16,419 nt of DNA, from the NCBI GenBank assembly GCA_964583825.1, contig CAZOXM010000099.1:1-16419 (forward strand), in the 5' to 3' direction. How positions within the stretch are numbered: position 1 is the stretch's first letter; every line of letters starts with the position of its first letter. Below are positions 6,461 to 13,744 of this stretch, piece by piece. The position numbers were made by a program, and so were the translations under genes. Below the pieces are notes generated by a model that did not search any database, was not told the origin of the DNA, and saw nothing but the letters and a program-made list of their open reading frames with translations. The DNA comes from GCA-1730015 sp964583825. Lineage in GTDB: Bacteria; Pseudomonadota; Gammaproteobacteria; Granulosicoccales; Granulosicoccaceae.

Positions 6461-6731
6461 ACAATGACGTCGGGCGCAGGCACTAGCCCGCATTATTCAC
6501 GATGATTCGACATTCAGCGGCCAAATTGATAAACCTACGGGGGCAAAACAGGTCGTTTGATCGAGCGAGAAGCGCGGCCCGCAACGCGCCGAGCTTGATC
6601 ATGCGAGATGTGGAGCCATATTTTCGACTGATGGTGAATAGGCACACTGCGAAAGATAGAATGGTTCAAAAGGCGTTGCAGACCTATGGAAATAGACATT
6701 TGCTTAAATATTCTCAGTCGCATTGTGAATA

Positions 6732-7364
6732 ATGCAGGTTAGTGGCCGACAGTCAGCTCGTAAAAAAACAGTCTCCGATGTGCTTCTGCAAGTCGGTGAC
6801 CGCGCACGTGAACGATTGCACCCCTGTTTTACAGCGGCCGGGGTATCCTATCCGCCGCGCTCTGTGACCCTGCTCGCGGTCAAGACATCGGCGCAGCTCG
6901 AAGTATGGGTGAATGAAGCGCAGGTGAAGTCCCTGATTCGCACGTATCCGATCATGGCGCTGAGTGGCGGGCCCGGACCCAAACTCGCGGAAGGCGACCG
7001 TCAGGTACCCGAAGGGGTTTACCGAATAGCAGCGCTCAATCCGAACAGTCGTTTTCACTTATCGATGAAACTGAACTACCCCAATGCGTTTGATCTTGAA
7101 CAGGCGGCACGCGAGGGTAGGGAATTTCCCGGCACGGATATCTTTATTCATGGTCGGGCACAATCCGTCGGTTGTCTGGCCATGGGTGATACGGCGATTG
7201 AAGAGTTGTTTGTGCTGGTGGCCGACACCGGGTATCAGCAGGTTGATGTGGTTATTGCACCAGACGATCCGCGCTGCAGTGGCCTGCAAAGCATTGAGGC
7301 GTTGCCATGGACGGATGAACTCTACCGCACCATTGAATCGGCTTTCGCGCGCTATAAAAAATAA
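6732..7364 (+). CDS. L,D-transpeptidase family protein (YkuD domain, YafK-like)
   Basis: 210 residues. L,D-transpeptidases cross-link peptidoglycan or attach proteins to it through a catalytic Cys. The signature is present: His140 in TDIFIHGRAQ and SVGC at 145-148 with Cys148 as nucleophile. The GDRQVPEGVYRIAALNPNSRFHLS block (88-111) is typical of the YafK-like branch. The start is fixed by an in-frame stop just upstream; ATG 6732 is the first possible, but it has no ribosome-binding site and no signal peptide follows, which is odd for an enzyme that acts outside the membrane. Homology to the family seems to begin near residue 14. The preceding 271-bp spacer contains only a weak 5-bp-stem hairpin (6471-6490) and an unconvincing 76-codon frame (6502-6732) whose stop overlaps this ATG. 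It converges on the phosphotransferase gene with 3 bp between the stops. Confidence 0.85.
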   Translation: MQVSGRQSARKKTVSDVLLQVGDRARERLHPCFTAAGVSYPPRSVTLLAVKTSAQLEVWVNEAQVKSLIRTYPIMALSGGPGPKLAEGDRQVPEGVYRIAALNPNSRFHLSMKLNYPNAFDLEQAAREGREFPGTDIFIHGRAQSVGCLAMGDTAIEELFVLVADTGYQQVDVVIAPDDPRCSGLQSIEALPWTDELYRTIESAFARYKK

Positions 7365-7367
7365 TAG

Positions 7368-8399
7368 TCAGGCGTTCACCGCAATTTGCTTGGCCATGGC
7401 CGCCAGTGGTGCGACCAGCTTGTGTACGGTGAGTGAACGTTTACTCGATGCATTGCCGTCTCTGCCGCGCCTGGCAACACCCTGCAGAATGGCGGCCAGT
7501 CTGTAGACTGCGAAAGACAGGTAGAAGTCCCAGTGGTCAATGCGATCAATACCCATGCGTTCACAGTACTGTGCGACAAACGTGTCTTCGTCCGGAATGC
7601 CTAGCTGTACCAGATCTTTCCCGGCAAGCCCCGACATGTCGCCCACATGCTCCGGCATGCGTTGCTGCATGCAGTGATTGGCGAGGTCTGCATACGGATG
7701 ACCGAGTGTGGAAAGTTCCCAGTCGAGCACGGCAATCAGCGTTGGCCGGTTTTGATGAAACATCAGATTGTCGATGCGGAAATCACCGTGTACGAGGGAT
7801 ACCTTGCGGTCGTCCGGTGGCAGGTGGTCGTGCAGCCACGCAGTCATCCAGTCCATATCGACTATGGTTTCAAACGCCGACGAACGATACTGCTCAGACC
7901 AGCGCTTTAACTGTCGTGCATAGTAGTTACCGGAGCGACCATAGTCGGACAGGCCAATGCTGTCGGGTGCTATTCGGTGCAGAGCTGCCAGTACCTGGTT
8001 CACTTCTTCGTATATTGCGGTGCGCTGTGCCGGTGTGGCATCGGGTATGGAAGAATCCCAGTACGTGCGCCCTTGTTTGTATTCCATGATAAAAAACTTC
8101 GCACCGAGGACGGCGGTGTCTTCACACAGGTGCAGCATCTCAGGCACCGGTACATCGGTGTTTTGCAATGCCTGCATAACCCGGTATTCGCGATCTACTG
8201 CATGGGCTGACTTTAACAGTTCACCCGGCGGTTGCTTGCGCAGTACGAAGCAGCCGGTTGCCGTTTCTATTTTAAACGTGGGATTGGACTGACCACCGCT
8301 GAAGCGGGTGGCGGTCAGCGGTCCGGCAAACCCGTTCAGTGTGCCATGCAAGTAATCGGCAAGTGCAGACTCGTCGATCCGGTTGATGCCGTCGATCAT
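7368..8399 (-). CDS. Phosphotransferase, aminoglycoside-phosphotransferase fold (ACAD10/11- or LvaA-like acyl-CoA kinase)
   Basis: 343-residue kinase-fold protein. A glycine-rich loop GGQSNPTF is at 35-42, the ATP-binding Lys is in VLRKQP (K55), the catalytic loop LVHGDFRIDNLMF is at 202-214 (D206, N211), and the Mg-binding Asp is in VLDWELS (D226). Despite automatic labels such as aminoglycoside phosphotransferase, this branch pairs with an acyl-CoA dehydrogenase. In animals the two are fused as ACAD10/11, and in Pseudomonas putida levulinate catabolism LvaA phosphorylates 4-hydroxyvaleryl-CoA. The ATG overlaps the stop of the upstream acyl-CoA dehydrogenase (8396-8399), so the two are translationally coupled. 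The likely role is ATP-dependent phosphorylation of a hydroxyl group on an acyl-CoA. It is the last gene of the minus-strand operon that starts at 11390. Confidence 0.88.
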   Translation of the reverse strand: MIDGINRIDESALADYLHGTLNGFAGPLTATRFSGGQSNPTFKIETATGCFVLRKQPPGELLKSAHAVDREYRVMQALQNTDVPVPEMLHLCEDTAVLGAKFFIMEYKQGRTYWDSSIPDATPAQRTAIYEEVNQVLAALHRIAPDSIGLSDYGRSGNYYARQLKRWSEQYRSSAFETIVDMDWMTAWLHDHLPPDDRKVSLVHGDFRIDNLMFHQNRPTLIAVLDWELSTLGHPYADLANHCMQQRMPEHVGDMSGLAGKDLVQLGIPDEDTFVAQYCERMGIDRIDHWDFYLSFAVYRLAAILQGVARRGRDGNASSKRSLTVHKLVAPLAAMAKQIAVNA

Positions 8400-9607
8400 G
8401 TGTAGCGCTTGATCAGGTTGCGACCCAATTGATTAATATGCACCTGATCGGGGCCGTCGACAATACGGCAGATTCTGGCGTAGAGGTAGCTGTCGGCGAG
8501 GATGGTATCCTGACTGACACCGGCGGCACCAAACAGTTGGATGGCACGGTCGGTTACTTTGCAGGCCATATTTGGTGCGACAATCTTGATCATGGCGATG
8601 AGTTCTTTGGCGGCCTTGTTGCCGTATTGGTCCATCTGATCGGCGGCCATTAATGTAAGCAGGCGGGCCTGTTCGATCTCGCAGGCTGAGAGTGCGATAT
8701 CTTCGCGTACTTTGCCCTGTTCTCCCAGCTTGCGACCGAATGCCACCCGGGACTCGGCGCGTGCACACATCATTTCAAGTACCCGTTGTGAACGGCCGAT
8801 CAGTCGCATGCAGTGGTGAATGCGTCCGGGCCCGAGCCGACCCTGTGCGATTTCAAAACCACGTCCCTCACCGAGCAGCAGGTTCTCGGGCGGTACCCGT
8901 ACATTGTCGAAGATGACTTCGGCGTGACCATCGGGTGCATCGTCGTTGCCGAACACCTGCATGGGTCGCACTATCTTTACCCCCGGGGTGTCGGTGGGAA
9001 CCAGAATCATGGATTGTTGTTTGTGTCTGTCCGGGTTATCCGGATCGGTTTTGCCCATCACAATCATGATTTTACAACGCGGGTCACAGGCGCCGGAGAT
9101 GTACCATTTGTGACCGTTGATAACGTACTCGTTGCCGTCTCGAACAATGCTTGTCTGAATGTTGGTGGCATCGCTTGAGGCGACAGCCGGTTCAGTCATG
9201 GCAAAGGCGGAACGGATCTCACCTTCAAGCAGTGGTTTGAGCCAGCGCGATTGATGTTCTTCGGTACCGTAGCGTGCCAGCACTTCCATGTTGCCGGTAT
9301 CCGGTGCGCTGCAGTTGAAGATTTCACCGGCAAACCTTGAGCGGCCCATCAGTTCACACAGCGGCGCATATTCAAGGTTGCTCAGACCGTAGCCGTGGTC
9401 TTTTGAGTCCGGTAGAAAAAAGTTCCACAGGCCCTGTGACTTTGCTTTGTCTTTCAGGCTGTCGAGCAATGGCGGAATGGACCAGCGGTTGTCGGCCTCG
9501 TCGATGGAAGCCTGCAGCGCCTGTTCCACCGGATACAGATGTTCCGTGAGAAACGCATCGATCTGTTCGATCAGGCCTTGAGTTTTTTCAGAATGCTGAA
9601 ATTGCAT
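8396..9607 (-). CDS. Acyl-CoA dehydrogenase, ACAD10/11- (LvaC-) like
   Basis: 403-residue FAD-dependent acyl-CoA dehydrogenase-fold enzyme. The N-terminal helical domain is about 1-125, the beta domain about 126-240 (AFAMTEPAVASSDATNI, with FAD/substrate contacts, and VINGHKWYISGA), and the C-terminal helical domain about 250-403 (SRVAFGRKLGEQG, QLFGAAGVSQDT). Where ordinary acyl-CoA dehydrogenases have the catalytic Glu in a Y-E-G-T segment, this protein has VDGPDQVH (D384-H390), the form I know from ACAD10/11-type proteins. That supports a role with the adjacent kinase in removing a phosphorylated 4-hydroxyl from an acyl-CoA rather than plain dehydrogenation. The start has GGGATC a short distance upstream. 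It lies 38 bp after the isomerase gene and overlaps the kinase gene by 4 bp. Confidence 0.92.
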   Translation of the reverse strand: MQFQHSEKTQGLIEQIDAFLTEHLYPVEQALQASIDEADNRWSIPPLLDSLKDKAKSQGLWNFFLPDSKDHGYGLSNLEYAPLCELMGRSRFAGEIFNCSAPDTGNMEVLARYGTEEHQSRWLKPLLEGEIRSAFAMTEPAVASSDATNIQTSIVRDGNEYVINGHKWYISGACDPRCKIMIVMGKTDPDNPDRHKQQSMILVPTDTPGVKIVRPMQVFGNDDAPDGHAEVIFDNVRVPPENLLLGEGRGFEIAQGRLGPGRIHHCMRLIGRSQRVLEMMCARAESRVAFGRKLGEQGKVREDIALSACEIEQARLLTLMAADQMDQYGNKAAKELIAMIKIVAPNMACKVTDRAIQLFGAAGVSQDTILADSYLYARICRIVDGPDQVHINQLGRNLIKRYT

Positions 9608-9645
9608 GGAGATCCCGGTTGATATAGCGCACAGCAGACGCAGAA

Positions 9646-10398
9646 CTATCCGTTGCGTTTGTTTAGAAACTGCTCCAGATTGGACTTGAATTCGGGGCTT
9701 TGCATCAGACGTCCGAACTGCTCGCCTTCGCGTTCAATGACCCTGAGCATGTGATCTTTGTCGGGCCGCAGCAAGCGCCGCGATGTTTGCAGTGCATCCT
9801 GTGGTTTGGCGGCGAGCTTTGCTGCCACCTGCGCTACCGTGGCGTCCAGTTGTGCCGGGTCGATCAGCTGATTGGCCAGTCCGAATCGTTCGGCGTCGGT
9901 CGCAGACAATGGCTCACCAAGCAGCAGCATCTGTGCGGCACGATGGCTGCCCAATACTCCCGCAAAGGTCACTGACGAGCCGAACTCCGGGCATACGCCG
10001 AGGTCGGTAAAGGGTGTATGAAAACTTGCACCGGTGCTGGCATAGACCAGGTCGCAGTGGAACAGCAGCGTTGCACCGATACCAATTGCCGCACCGTCCA
10101 CACCCGCAACGATCGGCTTGTCGCAGGCCAGCATGGCCTGCATCAGTAAAAAGGGGGCGTCGAATCGGCCCCCGCCTTCGGCAAGGGCGGCGGCAAAGTC
10201 ACCGATGTCATTGCCCGCAGTAAAGATTCCCGGTGCGCCTTTTAAAATGATAACGCGGCAGTCAGGATCCTTGGCGGCTTCGGTGAAGCCATCGGTTAAT
10301 GCAGCATACATCTCCCGATTGAGCGCGTTGAGCTTGTCGGCGCGATCCATCTGCAGTGTGCATATGCCGCGATCGATGGATTGCTTAATAACTGTCAT
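9646..10398 (-). CDS. Enoyl-CoA hydratase/isomerase family protein, Delta3,Delta2-enoyl-CoA isomerase (ECI2-like)
   Basis: 250-residue crotonase-fold protein. The oxyanion-hole segments are GIFTAGNDIGDF (57-68) and DGAAIGIGATLLF (101-113). The two glutamates of true enoyl-CoA hydratases are absent: by alignment to rat ECH, Glu144 becomes Thr110 and Glu164 becomes Phe130. Instead FHTPFTDLGVCPEFGSSVTF (126-145) closely matches the ECI2/PECI isomerase segment, with Glu138 in the place of its catalytic Glu. The likely reaction is moving a double bond from C3 to C2 of an acyl-CoA. The start at 10398 follows CAGGAC at good spacing and gives the normal family N-terminus; longer in-frame starts up to 10512 overlap the upstream gene and have no family match. 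It is the second gene of the minus-strand operon. Confidence 0.9.
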   Translation of the reverse strand: MTVIKQSIDRGICTLQMDRADKLNALNREMYAALTDGFTEAAKDPDCRVIILKGAPGIFTAGNDIGDFAAALAEGGGRFDAPFLLMQAMLACDKPIVAGVDGAAIGIGATLLFHCDLVYASTGASFHTPFTDLGVCPEFGSSVTFAGVLGSHRAAQMLLLGEPLSATDAERFGLANQLIDPAQLDATVAQVAAKLAAKPQDALQTSRRLLRPDKDHMLRVIEREGEQFGRLMQSPEFKSNLEQFLNKRNG

Positions 10399-10454
10399 GC
10401 GGGTGTCCTGCGGCGGTTTGTCGGGCGCTATGTATTCGATTGAGAAAGCGCATA

Positions 10455-11390
10455 TTATGTAGCGCTCAGTCGCTTGAGTGCGGTGTCGTATTCCTGTTGC
10501 AGCCGTGCGCACAGCTCGGCCACAGACGGATTGTCGTCGATGTTGCCGGCACCGTGTCCTGCCGACCAGATGGTTTTCCAGGCCTTTGCCTCATCGAGCT
10601 CTTTGCCAAGATCGATTTCGGGGTCCGTGGCGGCGGCGATATCGATACCGTTGTCGACAAGACTTTGCCTGAGAAAGTTGGCCGGTATGCCTGATACCTT
10701 CGGTGTGTAGACAATGTCTTCCGCGCTGGCTGCTGCAATCATTTGCTTGTATTCGTCCTGTGCCTGGCTTTCCCGGGTAGCAATAAAACGCGTCCCCATA
10801 TAGGCGAGGTCGGCACCGGCGGCGATGGCAGCCAGCACCTGCGCCCCGGTTGAAATGGCACCGCTTTGTATAATACAGGTATCGAACTCACGTTTGATCT
10901 GTTCAATAAAAGCAAACGGGTGCAATGTCCCTGCATGACCACCGGCACCGGCGCTGACCAGAATCAGACCATCGACGTTTGCCTGCATGGCTTTCTCTGC
11001 ATGGCGCATGTTGGTGACATCGTGAAACACCAGTCCGCCGTAGCTGTGAATGGCATCCACTAGTTCGGAGACGGCACCGAGTGAAGTGATGACTATCGGT
11101 ACCTGTGCGTCGACCGTTACTTTGAGATCCGCTTCCACCCTCGGGTTGGTGTTGTGCACAATGAGGTTAATCCCGAAGGGTGCGGCGTGCGGATGTTGCG
11201 ACAGGGTTTCCGCGATTTGTTCAAGCCACAGCTTGTAGCCGTCTGTCGTGCGCTGATTGAGCGCCGGGAAGGTGCCGGCAATACCGTTAATGCAGCACTC
11301 GGTCACCAGTGACGGGCCGGACACAAGAAACATCGGTGAGGCGATGACCGGTAGTTTCAGTTTGCCCGACAGGGGGAGCGGCAATGTCAT
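10455..11390 (-). CDS. Nitronate monooxygenase/2-nitropropane dioxygenase family flavoprotein
   Basis: 311-residue FMN-binding TIM-barrel protein. N-terminal LPVIASPMFLVSGPSLVT (13-30) is the usual substrate and flavin-edge segment, SAGAGGHAG (146-154) and the GAISTG...AGADLAYMGTRF region (177-202) bind the FMN phosphate, and GGLVFHDV (118-125) is the active-site strand. Family members oxidise nitronates such as propionate-3-nitronate or nitroalkanes; some relatives are enoyl reductases or have no known substrate. The ATG at 11390 has GGAAAA shortly upstream and no competing start. It is the first gene of the operon nmo / isomerase / dehydrogenase / kinase, with a 56-bp gap to the isomerase. 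Its presence with acyl-CoA genes suggests the family label may hide a different flavin reaction; that is inference. Confidence 0.88.
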   Translation of the reverse strand: MTLPLPLSGKLKLPVIASPMFLVSGPSLVTECCINGIAGTFPALNQRTTDGYKLWLEQIAETLSQHPHAAPFGINLIVHNTNPRVEADLKVTVDAQVPIVITSLGAVSELVDAIHSYGGLVFHDVTNMRHAEKAMQANVDGLILVSAGAGGHAGTLHPFAFIEQIKREFDTCIIQSGAISTGAQVLAAIAAGADLAYMGTRFIATRESQAQDEYKQMIAAASAEDIVYTPKVSGIPANFLRQSLVDNGIDIAAATDPEIDLGKELDEAKAWKTIWSAGHGAGNIDDNPSVAELCARLQQEYDTALKRLSAT

Positions 11391-11695
11391 GGGTTTTCCG
11401 GGGTAAGGGGCGGTTAAGTATAATTGTAAACCCCGCTGTCGTCTCCGCTATCGCTCCGGTTGGTCACCCGTTGACAGTGCGGGGCAATCAGCGAGTGGGC
11501 CGCCCTGTGGGTCGAGTCGCTGCCGCACAGCCCCGGCGAGCGTTGTTTCGGGCGCTACCGGCGGTGGGTCAATTGGTTTGCACTGGGACTGTTGATCCAT
11601 ATCGCACTGGACTGGAGTGACTGTTTTAACTGAACTGCAGTGGCAGGGTATCTGCAACACAGCACTGGTTCCAACGCGCAGATCTATCCGTACCA
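11391..11695. other. Divergent spacer with possible promoters and coding-like remnant
   Basis: This 305-bp stretch separates the minus-strand nitronate monooxygenase gene and the plus-strand DUF5665-like gene. Near the left end, 11419-11424 reads TATAAT on the plus strand and 11417-11422 reads TATACT on the minus strand (possible -10 of the catabolic operon); neither has a good -35. Plus-strand frame 11475-11633 reads like protein (see the separate entry). No start codon with a ribosome-binding site is visible for it. Confidence 0.4.
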
Positions 11696-11719
11696 GTGGC
11701 CCGCCCCGCAGAACAACTA
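11475..11719 (+). pseudogene. Possible decayed coding sequence
   Basis: One plus-strand frame, bounded by TGA at 11472, has a protein-like stretch: ISEWAALWVESLPHSPGERC, then FGRYRRWVNWFALGLLIHIA, then LDWSDCFN, ending at TGA 11631. The same frame then continues after the TGA as AVAGYLQHSTGSNAQIYPYQ, WPAPQNN and stops at 11717-11719. The composition (Trp, hydrophobic segment, balanced charges) is unlike the random shadows nearby, but there is no credible start and I do not recognise a family. It could be a broken small membrane protein or chance. Confidence 0.2.
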
Positions 11720-12121
11720 GAACCTGAATACGAAGATCACTACTCCGAAGAGGAAGTGGCGGAGATCCGTCGCGCTGCGCTGCACAAAATGATCAGTGCG
11801 GAGCTGGAAGATTTCCTGCGCTACCTGAGTTCGCCGTGGCACATTCTGTGGCGCAACATGCTGGTTGGTTTGACGCGTGGTCTGGGCGCCATTTTTGGTG
11901 TCACCATCGTGGTAGGTGTGGCGATCTGGGTGTTGAAGATCTTCATTGATCTGCCACTGATCGGCAACTACGCGCGCGACTTCCGCGAGGTGGTGACGCA
12001 GGTGGCAGAAGAAACCCGCTATACGGATGATTTCTCCCGCCTGCAGTCGACGATGGATCGAATTGACCGGCGTCTGCAGGAACAGAACGAACTGTTGCAA
12101 ACGATTGCTGAGCAGAAGTAA
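11696..12121 (+). CDS. DUF5665-like single-pass membrane protein
   Basis: 141 residues. Acidic N-terminus (7-24), a helix with LEDFLRYLSSPWHILWRNMLVGLTRG (37-62), a membrane segment at about 62-84 (LGAIFGVTIVVGVAIWVLKIF), the block DLPLIGNYARDF (85-96), and a C-terminal predicted coiled coil (112-140, heptad-like SRLQSTMDRIDRRLQEQNELL). The order 'short helix, N-L-x-x-G-L-x-R-G-x-G, membrane segment, P-L-I-G' is that of DUF5665-type proteins; their function is unknown. The start is GTG with no visible ribosome-binding site, so the N-terminus is uncertain; an upstream stop at 11627 limits extension. It stands alone on the plus strand between two minus-strand operons and is convergent with the aldehyde dehydrogenase gene. 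Confidence 0.78.
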   Translation: MARPAEQLEPEYEDHYSEEEVAEIRRAALHKMISAELEDFLRYLSSPWHILWRNMLVGLTRGLGAIFGVTIVVGVAIWVLKIFIDLPLIGNYARDFREVVTQVAEETRYTDDFSRLQSTMDRIDRRLQEQNELLQTIAEQK

Positions 12122-12132
12122 GCATACTTCTG
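12113..12132. terminator. 8-bp hairpin over the DUF5665-like stop codon
   Basis: CAGAAGTA (12113-12120) and TACTTCTG (12125-12132) are perfect arms with a 4-nt loop (AGCA). The stop codon lies within the stem. There is no following T-run, so termination is only a possibility; the position between convergent genes fits one. Confidence 0.3.
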
Positions 12133-12245
12133 TAACCATCAAACACATCACCGGGGGCAGGTTTCCACGCAGGTTAGTCACTGCGGTATTGATATTGGTA
12201 CCACGGTTCTGCTGGCGCGTATTCCAGGTTAAGTGTGTAATCGCG

Positions 12246-13727
12246 TCAGCGCATAACAAACGGGTTGGCCATTGGCTGATCGGATGTGTTGATCCAGGTA
12301 GTTTGTGTACGCGTGTAATCCATGATGGAGTCGAGGCCGGCCTCGCGGCCATAGCCCGACTGATTGAATCCGCCGAACGGGGCAATCGGTGATACCGCGC
12401 GGTAGGTGTTTATCCAGCAAATGCCTGAACGCAGCCGGTCGGACACGCGGTGGGCCCGGGCTATGTTTTCGGTGAATACGCCGGAACCAAGGCCGTACTC
12501 TGTGTCGTTGGCCAGTGCTATTGCCTCGGCTTCGGAGTCAAACGGCAGCAGCGACATCACCGGGCCAAACATCTCGACCTGCATGGTTTGCGTATCCGCG
12601 GTCTTGCATTCGACCAGCGTCGGGTTGAAGAAATGATCCGACAGTCCGGCGGGTCGGTCACCGCCGCAGCGTATAATAGCGCCCTGACTGACCGACTGTG
12701 CCAGTGTGTTCTCGATGCGCTCGACCTGAGCGACAGTACACAGTGGGCCGAGGTGGGTGCCTGCGTCCTGCGGATCGCCGACCCTGATCTGTTCGCAGCG
12801 CCCGGCAATTTGTTCTGCCACGGCATTAAAGACGCCGCGTTGAATAAACGCTCTTGAGCCGGCGACGCAGGATTGACCGGACGCACCGAAGTTGCCGGCA
12901 ATGAGTCCGTTGACAGCGTTTTCTATGTTTGCATCATCGAACACGATTATCGGTGATTTACCGCCGAGTTCCAGGGACGTCACCGCGAAGTTCTCTGCCG
13001 AGTTGCGCACCACGTGCCTTGCGGTGTCCGGCCCGCCGGTAAACGCAATGCGATCGACATTCGGGTGACGGGTAAGAGGTATTGCGCAGTGATCAGCATT
13101 GCCGGTAATGACAGACACCACGCCGGGCGGAAAGCCTGCCTGTTCGATCAGTCGGGCAAATTCCAGCATCGGTGCCGGTGCGATTTCAGAGGCTTTCAGC
13201 ACCACGGTACAACCGGCTGCGAGTGCCGGACCGAGCTTGGTGGCGGTTAAAAACATCTGTGCGTTCCACGGTACGATCGCAGCGACGACGCCGATGGGCC
13301 TGCGTTTGGTAAACACATGCATGTCGGGTTTGTCTATGGGCAGTACCGCCCCTTCGATCTTGTCGGCAAGGCCTGCGAAGTAGCGGTAGTAGTCACTAAC
13401 GTAGCGCGTTTGAGCAATGGTCTCAGAGGCGAGCTTACCGCTGTCAGTGGTTTCGACCCGACCAATGGTTTCTGCAGCGCCGTCGATCAGATCAGCCAGT
13501 TTAAACAGCAGTTTTCCTCTAGCGGTGGGCAGCATGGTTCGCCATTCATCGGCTTCAAGGGCTGACCGGGCCGCGCTGACAGCGTCGGCTACATCCTCAG
13601 CCGAGGCGCAGGCAAAAGTTGCCCAGGGCGCGCCGGTGGTCGGGCTGATGCTTTGCATCGTCTGACCGCCACTGCCCTCGCGCCATTGTCCGTTGATAAA
13701 AAGCTGATAGTGGTCAAGCGTACTCAT
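12246..13727 (-). CDS. Aldehyde dehydrogenase family protein
   Basis: 493-residue NAD(P)-dependent aldehyde dehydrogenase of normal length. Visible are the PWN motif with the oxyanion Asn155, Lys178 in VLKAS, general-base Glu253 in LELGGKSP, nucleophile Cys287 in GQSCVAGSR, and the C-terminal APFGGFNQSGYGRE segment. The cofactor-loop motif reads FTGGPDTARHV (229-239) where most relatives have FTGS-x-x-x-G; the second Gly is Ala236. It oxidises an aldehyde to its acid in the cytoplasm. It is the last gene of the operon beginning beyond the right edge, 17 bp after the luciferase-like monooxygenase gene, so it probably handles an aldehyde made in the same pathway. The start has only a weak GAGATC upstream. 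The 124-bp spacer to the convergent DUF5665-like gene holds no strong terminator. Confidence 0.93.
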   Translation of the reverse strand: MSTLDHYQLFINGQWREGSGGQTMQSISPTTGAPWATFACASAEDVADAVSAARSALEADEWRTMLPTARGKLLFKLADLIDGAAETIGRVETTDSGKLASETIAQTRYVSDYYRYFAGLADKIEGAVLPIDKPDMHVFTKRRPIGVVAAIVPWNAQMFLTATKLGPALAAGCTVVLKASEIAPAPMLEFARLIEQAGFPPGVVSVITGNADHCAIPLTRHPNVDRIAFTGGPDTARHVVRNSAENFAVTSLELGGKSPIIVFDDANIENAVNGLIAGNFGASGQSCVAGSRAFIQRGVFNAVAEQIAGRCEQIRVGDPQDAGTHLGPLCTVAQVERIENTLAQSVSQGAIIRCGGDRPAGLSDHFFNPTLVECKTADTQTMQVEMFGPVMSLLPFDSEAEAIALANDTEYGLGSGVFTENIARAHRVSDRLRSGICWINTYRAVSPIAPFGGFNQSGYGREAGLDSIMDYTRTQTTWINTSDQPMANPFVMR

Positions 13728-13744
13728 AGAGGGATCTCATATCG

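Noticed and set aside
6471..6490. CGGGC-N10-GCCCG hairpin after the hydrolase gene as a terminator
   Set aside because: Only a 5-bp stem with a 10-nt loop and no T-run.
6502..6732. 76-codon open frame before the L,D-transpeptidase
   Set aside because: Its stop overlaps the next ATG, which hinted at coupling, but it has no ribosome-binding site, no domain and an implausible composition.
10399..10512. Longer start of the isomerase gene
   Set aside because: The extension overlaps the nitronate monooxygenase gene and has no family match; ATG 10398 has CAGGAC upstream.
11631..11633. TGA read as selenocysteine in the coding-like frame
   Set aside because: The downstream sequence makes only a 4-bp stem, no selenoprotein family is recognised and the frame has no start.
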